Positions 55,967-64,000 of a stretch of 64,000 nucleotides of DNA are shown one piece after another. Where the stretch lies: the NCBI GenBank assembly GCA_963513935.1, contig OY740774.1, forward strand, positions 88,616,385 to 88,680,384. Direction: 5' to 3'. Below the pieces are notes generated by a model. That model was not told the DNA's origin, did not search any database, and saw only the letters and a list, made by a program, of their open reading frames with translations. This DNA is from Aphrophora alni (taxonomy: Eukaryota; Arthropoda; Insecta; Hemiptera; Aphrophoridae). How positions within the stretch are numbered: the first letter of the stretch is position 1; the number at the start of each line of letters is the position of its first letter. Position numbers and translations under genes: made by a program.

Positions 55967-56180
55967 CCGTGTGTCCCAAAAGTCCCGGACTGGTTCAATA
56001 ACTTAAAAACCGAAAAAGATGTGCCTTCTGGTGATAAAAACTACTTTTGCGAAATGAGACATTTTTACCTGTCCCCCAAAAATGAGGGTTTGGGGAAAGA
56101 TTTTATTTAGTTAAATACAACTAGATGTCGGTATTTTTCTCCCATCTCAAATGGCGGCCGTTCAAATATTTGAAACTTTT
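55967..56180. mobile_element. Transposon terminus (GTGTCCCAAAAGTCC)
   Basis: CCGTGTGTCCCAAAAGTCCC preceded by TA (55,965-55,966), ending about an ATGGCGGCCGTTCAAATATT stretch. The opposite end was not found. Confidence 0.45.
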
Positions 56181-57491
56181 TTTTTTACTTTATTTATTTC
56201 ATTCGCAATTAGATGACAAATACGGGATGTATTAAAAAATGTATTAAAAAGGTTTGTTATCGTTGACTGTAATCAGAATTATTACTATTTCATATTTAAA
56301 ATAGTATGAATTCCTATTACAGAGTGGTGTACAAAAGTGATACGTTAGTTGTGTACCATTAATATAAAAAATAAGTAATTTATTTCCAATAGTAGTTGTA
56401 TTGTCCACTGTCAATACTTCACTGGGGTACAAGGTTTTATCAGTGGAGTTTATTTATAGGAACTATTGCTAATAAACACAAGTTGTAAAATTTACTACAA
56501 TTTATTAAAATTTCTCACTTTGAAATGACACTTATTCAAAATACACCACCGACACGTAAAAATAAAAATAAAAGAAACAACTTCAGTCACTTTTTAAGGG
56601 ATCTTCGAAGAGTTGAGAACTTGTACGTGTTCACGTGGACCTTCAAAACTAATGAAGGTCCACACAAAGCAGGAGGAGGCTTCCGTCCAGCATGACATCG
56701 GTCGATATGAAAAAAAAAGAAAACGCGTTACCTACCCCCACCTCGGGGGATCCCCCAAACATGTTATTGAACCAGGTCAAATCCGTCATTTTACTTTAGC
56801 GTATTAACAAAACGAAAAGAAATTTATTTAAAAATTATTCAAGTTATAGGCCCACATGGTACAGTTGATGTAATTTTAATATTTAATTTTGGAAAGCGGA
56901 TTTTCCCAGTTGTCCAATATATCAATAAATACAACAGTAGTTTTTGAGAAGTGTAAAATAATTGTAAACACTTTATATATTACACTGATCATATACAATG
57001 ACATTGGAACGATGCACTTCTTGTCGGACAGTAAACGTGACTGATAACGACTGGAGCCGAGTAAACCCGATTCAGCGTAACCGACCCGAGCGTGACGATT
57101 CACTTACGTTCACTTCTTAGCAAAAACGCGCCAATGCAAGTTTTAACTTCAGAAATTTAAAAAATCACAATTTAATGTGTGAAATTAGGATACTAAACAG
57201 TTTTTAAAATGTTCACTAGACTACTCTGAAACAAACATTCGACATTAAACGGATTTTTACCTGTAACTGTGCTGATTCAAAATATAAAAAAGAACCACGC
57301 CATGTGACATATCAAAGTTAAGGGCTTTTTAAGGAAAAACTGATGGCACCAACAAATTTCACTTTTAACATTATAAAAATGTGGATGACATTTTCAAAAA
57401 ATGTATTGAATATTTGCAGTTAGTATGATCGTTACATTTCGTGTTCACCTTGATGGCACTTAATCATTATACTAATTATTATTAGTATAAA
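56181..57491. other. Unassigned region
   Basis: A perfect 10-bp hairpin (TGGACCTTCA, seven-base loop) lies at 56,636-56,662. Short frames on both strands are unrecognised. Confidence 0.45.
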
Positions 57492-57876
57492 TAACACTCT
57501 ACAAACTTGACATTTTACAGTTATGTTACATAGATATGTAAAAGAGTACCCTTGAGTTAAATTTTTTAAGGTAAATCAAAACAAAATGGCGGAATATCAA
57601 AATAATGGTATGTTATCACCAAAATGTTTTTATTTCCATAACTATTACAAATTCTTGCTTTCCAAATAACATGAAAATGTGTAAAAAGTAATAAAGAAAA
57701 TAAAATAAAAGTAATAAAATAATTTTCCAATTTGACCTTGATTCGAATTGATGTCCTGTCAATAATTATTCACTGATATCAACGAAGCAAAAAAGAGTTA
57801 TAAGCAGTTTTGAAAAATTGCCAAATTATCAACAGTAATTCCTCTTCAATTAGTCTTATTAATTCATCATCTTTTG

Positions 57877-58480
57877 TTATAGTATGAGAATAAACTTTTT
57901 CTTAAAAAAAAAAAAAAATATATAGGAAAAAATCTTCAAACCCTTAAGTCTGGGGACCTTGAAGGCCAATCCATGAAGTCTCGGCCATGGCCTATCCAAC
58001 GGTTGGGAAGATCTCCATCTATAACAGCCCATCCTGTTGGAAAAAAGTCCCTCTTCTCTGGCTGAGTAAGATGAGGGAACTATGTTATCAGTTAATATTG
58101 TTGCGTATCTGTCTCCAGTCATTGTCTGATGGGATATGTCATACGATAAAGAAACCATCCTTGGTGACGGCAGCACACACAGTCGTTTGATTTCAAACTC
58201 TCTTCGTGTAAGATATATGGATTTTGTGTCTTATAATAATTACAATTATGTATGTTTACAGATTCTGTTCGGTAAAATGTAGCTTCATCTGAGAATACAA
58301 TTCCTTCATAACACTCGTCATCTTCGTCAAGCTTTTTAATTACCTTCGAACAAAATTCCACTTGTCTGTCTGGGTCATCTTCCAGCACTCCTTGAACTAA
58401 ATGTGTTTTATACAAATTTATATTACAACGAAAGAAAAAAGAGTCATAAGTGGTTTTGAAATATTGACGAGGTATCAACA
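57877..58480 (-). pseudogene. Transposase remnant, central and 3' part
   Basis: Minus-strand frame 58,119-58,478 has VQGVLEDDPDRQVEF, KVIKKLDEDDECYEGIVFSD (with EATFY following) and NCNYYKTQNPYILHEESLK, giving the first catalytic aspartate segment. A second frame (57,877-58,176) continues with YDISHQTMTGDRYATILTDN and a damaged QDG region. Stops and shifts throughout. Confidence 0.8.
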
Positions 58481-58499
58481 GTAATCGGCTTCATTAATT

Positions 58500-58862
58500 C
58501 ATCACCTGTTTCTATAGGGTAAGAATAAACCTTTTTTTTTTTTCAAAAGGCCTATAAGAAAAAAATACAAACAGTCAAATCTGGGAATCTTGGAGGCCAT
58601 TCCATTAAGTTGCTGCCACGACCTATCCAACGTTTGGGAATATCTCGATCTAAAACTACTTTTAGCCAAATTAGCACAATGAGGAGGAGCTCCATCCTGT
58701 TGGAAAAAACCTCCCTCATCTTTGGCTGAGTAAGTTGAGGAACTATATGATCAATTAACATTGATGCGTATCTGTTTCCAGTCATTGTCCGATGGGATAT
58801 GTCATAAGATAAAAACTATCCTTTGTGACGCCAGCCCAAACAGTTTCAAGCCTTCTTTTTGT
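58500..58862 (-). pseudogene. Transposase remnant, second copy of the 3' part
   Basis: Repeats the same 3' half: MTGNRYASMLIDHIVPQLTQ, then VVLDRDIPKRWIGRGSNLME and WPPRFPDLTVCIFFL. In related proteins a D follows the C of the last motif; here it is I, so the third acidic residue is lost. Lies upstream (in gene sense) of the central part, showing a partial tandem duplication. Confidence 0.8.
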
Positions 58863-59072
58863 TCAATTGAAACATTCATTGTTTCGAGATTAAATATCAC
58901 ACATAAATTGATTGAACACGACTACCAATTATAATAATTTGTTATCGCCATTCCGAATATTGTTATATTAATTCAAATATATAAGTGTGTGACATCTGTT
59001 GAATCTCGATCAGCTGTTGTTTTGTTAACACACAACAATGAAACAATTTGGTAGTCGTGCGTCGTTCAAACG

Positions 59073-59108
59073 ACGGCCGTTTCGGCTATTCAGCCATTAT
59101 CAAGTTGT
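59073..59108 (-). ncRNA. Hammerhead-like motif, PLE left arm
   Basis: Minus strand: TTGATAA, extra T, GGC-TGAATA-GCC, GAAAC (59,079-59,083), palindromic ACGGCCGT (59,073-59,080), then C and GTTTG. Stem I with the preceding CAAC forms about three pairs. Same U3-A8 core variant as family B at 5.8 kb. Confidence 0.55.
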
Positions 59109-59358
59109 AAAGTAATCTGATTTCCCTTCGTCAATTACAAACACTTATACACATTACACAAGAGTAAAATTACACACGAAACACTTACACGTACATACGA
59201 TTAAAATTGATTCATGAATCATTGTCTACGTCCTTACTGCACAGAGTCTCGAATATTACTGGTATCACAGATTGACATTGGGAGGGGTTGAGTTACGTTA
59301 TCTATTTGAGTTAACACGGTGTCGTACAATGCATTGGAATTAAAGTTTAGTTTTTCGT

Positions 59359-59660
59359 TTAACAACAAGTTACTGTCAATTTTGAAATATCTGTATATTT
59401 CATACTGTTCTTGAAATTTCCTTTCTTACATCGATGTAATATTTTAAGGGTGTTTTCTATTGATGAATAACTATGATCCTGCTGAATGATGTGTTCAGTA
59501 AATTTAGACAAGGTTCTTGTAGGGTCCATATATTGTTTGGCTGTAGGAATATGTTCTTTAAACCTTTTGTAAAACGATCTTCCAGTTTGCCCTACGTAAG
59601 TCTTTGGGCAATATTTACACGACAACTGGTACACTCCAGTGCCATCGTATTTATCCTTTA
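59359..59660 (-). pseudogene. PLE GIY-YIG endonuclease, C-terminal fragment
   Basis: Minus-strand frame reading ...DGTGVYQLSCKYCPKTYV then GQTGRSFYKRFKEH. That is the PLE form of GIY-YIG (VYQLSC...C...YVGQTGR...R..EH), with two cysteines near the start as in PLE endonucleases. The domain nicks target DNA for reverse transcription. The frame starts open from the centre (an upstream ATG is not native), and a single-base shift near CKKGNFKN separates it from the normal C-terminus, which continues in another frame. Confidence 0.8.
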
Positions 59661-59822
59661 TACAGATATTTCAAAATTGACAGTAACTTGTTGTTAAACG
59701 AAAAACTAAACTTTAATTCCAATGCATTGTACGACACCGTGTTAACTCAAATAGATAACGTAACTCAACCCCTCCCAATGTCAATCTGTGATCCCAGTAA
59801 TATTCGAGACTCTGTGCAGTAA
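59659..59822 (+). pseudogene. PLE C-terminal coding remnant, right arm
   Basis: The right arm reads YRYFKIDSNLLLNEKLNF and ends ...SNIRDSVQ-stop on the plus strand. The same peptide is encoded on the minus strand by the left arm. It is the tail after GIY-YIG, so both arms are opposed copies of one 3' end. Confidence 0.65.
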
Positions 59823-59952
59823 GGACGTAGACAATGATTCATGAATCAATTTTAATCGTATGTACGTGTAAGTGTTTCGTGTGTAATTTTGCTCTTGTGT
59901 AATGTGTATAAGTGTGTGTAATTGACGAAGGGAAACCAGATTACTTTACCAC

Positions 59953-59990
59953 TTGATAATGGCTGAATAGTCGAAACGGCCGTCGTTTGA
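59953..59990 (+). ncRNA. Hammerhead-like motif, PLE right arm
   Basis: TTGATAA (59,953-59,959), extra T, GGC-TGAATA-GTC, GAAAC (59,973-59,977), ACGGCCGT (59,976-59,983), C59984, GTTTG. Differs from the left arm by one stem II base, leaving a G-T pair. Confidence 0.55.
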
Positions 59991-60300
59991 ACGACGCACG
60001 ACTACCAAATTGTTTCATTGTTGTGTGTTAACAAAACAACAGCTGATCGAGATTCAACAGATGTCACAGTGCATATTTTAATAAAATTGCATAGCAATGC
60101 GGGATGAAGTAGTTCTATACTGAAGAATTATGTTCTTTTTGTTATTCCGCCATTTTGTTTTTATTGTTCATAAAAATGAAACTTTGAGGTATTTTTTTAT
60201 ATATCTTTGTAAAACATAACTGTAAAGTGTCAAGTTTGTAGAGTGTTCCATATGTCCGGCATATTAATTAAAAATAGCGACCTCTTTTTGGAACACTCTG

Positions 60301-61000
60301 TATAGTTTAAATTATTAATGTTTTCTTGTCGTGTCTATAATTTTTCTTTCAACAGTACCCTACATCCTGCGCGTTTGTCTATCCACAAGTCGTGACTTGT
60401 GATAAACATACTTTATTCACAAAATGTAAAAAAAATGAATTCACAAAATATTCAGAGAGATTTCAACGATTACGTTGTCTATGTTACAACTTGTAAGCCT
60501 ACGGCAGAAAACGAATATTATTTGAACATTTGTCGAAGTAAAAACTGTTCACATTGAAATCTATTCAGCGTTAAAGTCTCCGCAATATACTTTAGCTTCA
60601 AGGTTCAATTAAATAAGCGGGTTAGGTTAAACATGTGTATTTCGTTAAAACCCGAAGCTGGCGTGGACATGACATGATTATGTCGTGCACACTTCGCCAT
60701 TTTGTCCAGCTCAACACGGCTAATAGATCCATTAAAAAGCTTTTTGCCCGACCATCGTCTCATCCCGTACGCCGGTGTTGGGTAACGTTCTAAACATTTA
60801 GAATTAACTTTAAATGTGTCTTCTTACTTAACTTTCTAAGAATGTTGCGTGATTGGTCAAGAAATCAATTTCGAGACTTTTGATGATGTAAGGTTAGTAT
60901 GTAGGCATATTGTGATTATCTCGGGACGTTTTTATATTCTGAAAATTTAGGGGTAGATGCAATATTGAAAATATATATTACGATTTTCTCTAATCGTAAT
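60301..61000. other. Unassigned region
   Basis: No gene, RNA or bounded repeat recognised. Confidence 0.45.
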
Positions 61001-61480
61001 AATTCTAAAATCGGTTAAAACGATTTTGATCAAATTTTGCTCAAGTGTAGCCTCTACGTCTTAGTAGTCATCTCTTTAAAATTTATATTCTTGAGTTATA
61101 GATAAAAAGTCAACAAATCTGTCATGGTGCTGTTATATAATATAGAGAAATTTCTCTAAATAGGTTCAACCGATTTCGTTCAAATTGTAGTGAAATGTGA
61201 TTAATGACTCAACCCTCGTGGTATATAACAACTAAAACAATATACAGGAATAATCCTTGATCTCTAGATAAAAATATTACAATTTTCGTTGTTAAAAATT
61301 CTATTTAAATCAAATTCGATTTACTCTGAGGGCAGCAAGCGAAGAAAATTTAGAACTTATTTTAAAACATTTTTAAAGAAAGTTATGATTACAAAAAACC
61401 AAAATGACGTTTTTGGTTCGTTTTTATTTGGTTTTAGGGATCGGTGAGTAAGAAAGTTTTGCATGCGCTGGTTATATTTT
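61001..61480. repeat. 'ACCGATTTT'-type dispersed repeat
   Basis: Modules AATCGGTTAAAACGATTTTG with ATCAAATTTTGC (61,009-61,045) and CAACCGATTTCGTTCAAATT (61,168), plus GGTTTTAGGGATCGGTGAG (61,431), also found near 12.2, 32.8, 44.5 and 48.3 kb. Element class unknown. Confidence 0.5.
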
Positions 61481-61639
61481 CCCTCACATACACATAGTAT
61501 AGCAATGTGGACTCGTGGTATTTAAAACACATTAAATGTAGGCTACTAACAAAAGAACAATAATTATAGCCGCAACTAACATCTATTAACAATTAATAGT
61601 TCTGTATATTCAACTACTTGCACGTGACCAATTACTAGT

Positions 61640-62065
61640 CGTATAATAATAATTAGCAATGAGATATATAATTTACTTTCCCTTTACCTGAATTTCAGTA
61701 AAAATTATTATTATATATTAGTAAATCCCATTATATGTAAACAAACACTATTTAAACGACGCGAGGTCACCAAAACAACGAAGTAATATTGACTACACGC
61801 TCGTTTACCACTTTGTAGAGTGAAGACGAGGGCGACAAACTACATACACATTGGCTTATGTAAGTGTCACTTTATAATCAAAGTAGTCACATCGATTCAG
61901 CGACTTGTCTGTAGATGTCCTTAACACGAGGCGCTCTTACTAATTTTTTTTAAATATCATTGCTTCTCAATTTTAATGTTTACGAAAATTTACACTATAT
62001 TTGTAAAAATAGTTATTTTCTAAAGTGTAGGATGATTGAACACATCCTACATGGAAGAACCGCCA
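61640..62065. repeat. Dispersed repeat family M, partial
   Basis: TTAGCAATGAGATATATAAT, CTTTACCTGAATTTCAG and, at the end, GTAGGATGATTG with CATCCTACATGG, the hairpin terminus seen at 34.86 kb in inverse orientation. Confidence 0.55.
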
Positions 62066-62939
62066 CTGGATGAAAACATCGTTATTTTTAGAATTATCTC
62101 CAGCCGAGAAGTCGCCAACAAAAAATCAGGATAATAATTAAAGCAGCTCTTTTATATGAAAAATATTACCTAATGTAAAGGAATAATGTATTAGTTTTGA
62201 AGAAGAGAGGAGGGTGCACGTATACAGGTATTTTGCCCCCTCGTTCGCTTCTTTCTACTACGAGTCATAAATTAGACAATAAACATGTGATGGAAGTGGG
62301 CACTAAATTGACATGACACTATATGATACTGACAGACACGCCAAGTGCATCATACGTTACGTCACTTCTCAAACTGTTACTCGTAAACAATAAACTGTGA
62401 AAAAGATCACACTAACTTTCTCACCACTCAATTAAAAAACTTAAAAATGTGTAAAAGGTATCCACTGCTGTCTTCTCATAAAAATGTGTCCATACTATTC
62501 TTAGATAAAACAAAAGAAGTTTTTATAACTAAATTTTCCCTAGTTTCTTTCTTATATGGGAGGTAAATTGGTAAAAAAGGTATTTATCTCCTTATTAACG
62601 CGGCCCTCCCCCCCCATTATTGTTACTTTCAAACTCATAGTATGCCCACAACAAACAGTGCCGACATTATATGTTTTATTTTTGTAACAATGGTACAAGA
62701 GTGAAAGTGTACAGAGAATTTTAGTGTTATTCTATGCCCTCCATTATGTTTTAGGCAATATTAGTAGGGTTCTTTGAGATTTTGAAACAATTGGTGAAAA
62801 AGGGTTGTTGCATTCTTTGGCGAAATTAGTTGGTGGATCGACTCAGAAAATCCTTTCCTTCACCATTCATCAAACATAGGCGACTGGTGGCGAGAGAGCA
62901 AGGGAATGCGATGGGTATGGAAAATCTGTTCCTCGGGAA
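62066..62939. other. Unassigned region
   Basis: A poly-C run near 62,610. No gene recognised. Confidence 0.4.
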
Positions 62940-63200
62940 ACAAAGGCGATCCCTAAACTTTTCTTGAAGCAAAGCTAGAGTGTCTACCGTGTGACTGGTA
63001 GCATCTTAGGGAACCAAAATCCAGGTTCCTAGCACGACAAAACTCGTGGAAATCTCTTATAAAAGGCTCAATAATTTTCTCTCCTTGACGTACTTGTTTT
63101 ACAGTAACAAAATTTCATTATTTTCTTCGACCAAATAAGGACCCAAATATGCTCATCGCGCGAACATATCTTTCATCTGAAACATTGTATAGGAACTGAG
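62940..63200 (-). pseudogene. Possible LTR-retrotransposon Gag-like remnant
   Basis: Minus strand around 63,010-63,110 reads QVRQGEKIIEPFIRDFHEF and CRARNLDFGSLRC, resembling the RQ.(x)GE....F...L....C.FG pattern of Gag in Gypsy-type elements. Frames on both sides are broken, and no protease, zinc knuckle or long terminal repeat is seen. Weak; chance similarity is possible. Confidence 0.25.
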
Positions 63201-64000
63201 GGTTTTCGTATTCCATTGGTAACATTGAGACGCGATAAACAACTCTGGTTTCAACACATTTAATGGTTGATCAGTTTGAATTTTACACACAAATACCACT
63301 GATATTCATTTTCAAAGATGTCCAACGGAGGCGTCTTTTCGGAGAGACGTCGTAGTTTTCATTTCTACTTTAATCACGTTGGTTAGACGGCCAGTACATT
63401 CTTTCTGTTGTAACAAACGTCGGAGCTATCAGCGACACATAACATTAATACATTACTCGGCGGCTGTTAGTGAAATTCTTTTTTTTTAAATCAATAACAG
63501 TTATTGCTAAACTTGGATCACCCCGAACGACCTGTACCGTTTGACCGGAAATAATGCTCTACAATAAAAACTTTTTCTCGGGCCGTAAGAATAATTCTAG
63601 TTTAAACTAACCTCAAACTATAAAACAAGTAGTGTAATCTAACAACAAACAACAATGGAATCAGCTGATCGAAAAATTCACCACATCTGCTAGGATTTCA
63701 ATTATTTGTTTTGGCGCATACAGTATAAGTAGTATAGGGTTTTCAAATCGATTCCCATTACGAAAATGAACTGAAATTATTAATCACCAAAAATGTCAGT
63801 TTGGTAGTTTGCAGTCAAAAAGTGAATATTAATTATGAATTAGTAGTCGTGGGGGAAACCATGACGACGGATTTAAGCAAAAATAGGATCTAAACTTGTT
63901 TTGCTTGTGACAAACACGTCCGCACAGTAAATCGTATGTTATTTAAATCTAGCTTAAAAGCTGACATGGTTCATTTTTGTTTTTTTGCCATTTGTTCCTG
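63201..64000. other. Unassigned region
   Basis: Slightly less AT-rich than its surroundings in 63,300-63,560. No recognised feature; may continue the decayed element on its left. Confidence 0.35.

Larger units (their letters stand above)
58989..60067. mobile_element. Penelope-like element, inverted-repeat structure
   Basis: Two 409-bp arms (58,989-59,397 and 59,659-60,067), almost identical and inverted, around a 261-bp centre with a GIY-YIG endonuclease fragment. Each arm holds the end of the coding region, a 3' UTR, an HHR-like motif and about 70 bp of the host transposon. Reverse transcriptase is absent. Inverted terminal copies and a GIY-YIG domain are typical of PLEs. Confidence 0.85.
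57492..60300 (-). mobile_element. Tc1/mariner-type transposon, rearranged host of a PLE
   Basis: Second copy of the 49.1 kb family, in reverse. Left part ACACTCTACAAACTTGAC (57,492), right end GGAACACTCTG at 60,300 before TA. The left outermost bases seem lost. The transposase half is duplicated in tandem and a Penelope-like element (58,989-60,067) splits the 5' region. Confidence 0.8.

Overview
This is a 64 kb AT-rich stretch of a eukaryotic, very probably insect, nuclear genome. The transposase families, the AACCT/TTAGG-type telomere-like tract at 53.34 kb and the LINE, Penelope and Helitron remnants all fit an arthropod. A hemipteran such as a leafhopper is my best guess, but that is inference. 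I recognise no host gene. Reading frames are short, and every longer one lies in a tandem repeat or in a decayed mobile element. The window reads as an intergenic or intronic graveyard of repeats.

Layout. 0-2.8 kb: a 526-bp tandem duplication carrying 51-bp minisatellites, then hammerhead-ribozyme (HHR) sequence. 4-10 kb: a truncated LINE 3' end, an internally deleted Tc1/mariner-type element (4.82-5.66 kb), an HHR-bearing inverted repeat (5.73-6.15 kb) and a CAGGGTG-ended element. 13.8-16 kb: two foldback elements. 17.4-19.5 kb: a ~135-bp satellite with three-unit higher-order structure. 21-24 kb: two HHR copies between direct repeats, and a repeat holding a short tandem array. 27-31 kb: a dispersed family (called M here) with a nested LINE fragment, an HHR foldback and a 698-bp foldback MITE. 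35-39 kb: a Helitron Rep remnant, an open 45-bp minisatellite of about 27 units, a LINE reverse-transcriptase tail and two tRNA-derived SINE-like copies. 40-43 kb: a second M copy interrupted by a hAT-like MITE, then the five-unit relative of the 23 kb repeat. 47-52 kb: a LINE C-terminus, a near full-length but dead Tc1/mariner-type element, a tyrosine-recombinase fragment and another HHR foldback. 54-60 kb: foldbacks, then a second Tc1/mariner-type copy invaded by a Penelope-like element (PLE) that carries a GIY-YIG endonuclease fragment and HHRs in inverted arms.

The most interesting signal is the repeated type I HHR design. At least four sequence-unrelated families share a CUGANGA or UUGAUAA core, one extra base before stem II, a GAAAC strand and a short self-complementary stem III (ACGCGT, ACGGCCGT or ACAGCTGT). 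They sit mostly in inverted-repeat elements. One family is tied to a PLE endonuclease, which fits the established link between PLE terminal repeats and hammerheads. The window also contains natural 'before and after' pairs: a MITE insertion and a LINE insertion can each be read against an uninterrupted related copy.
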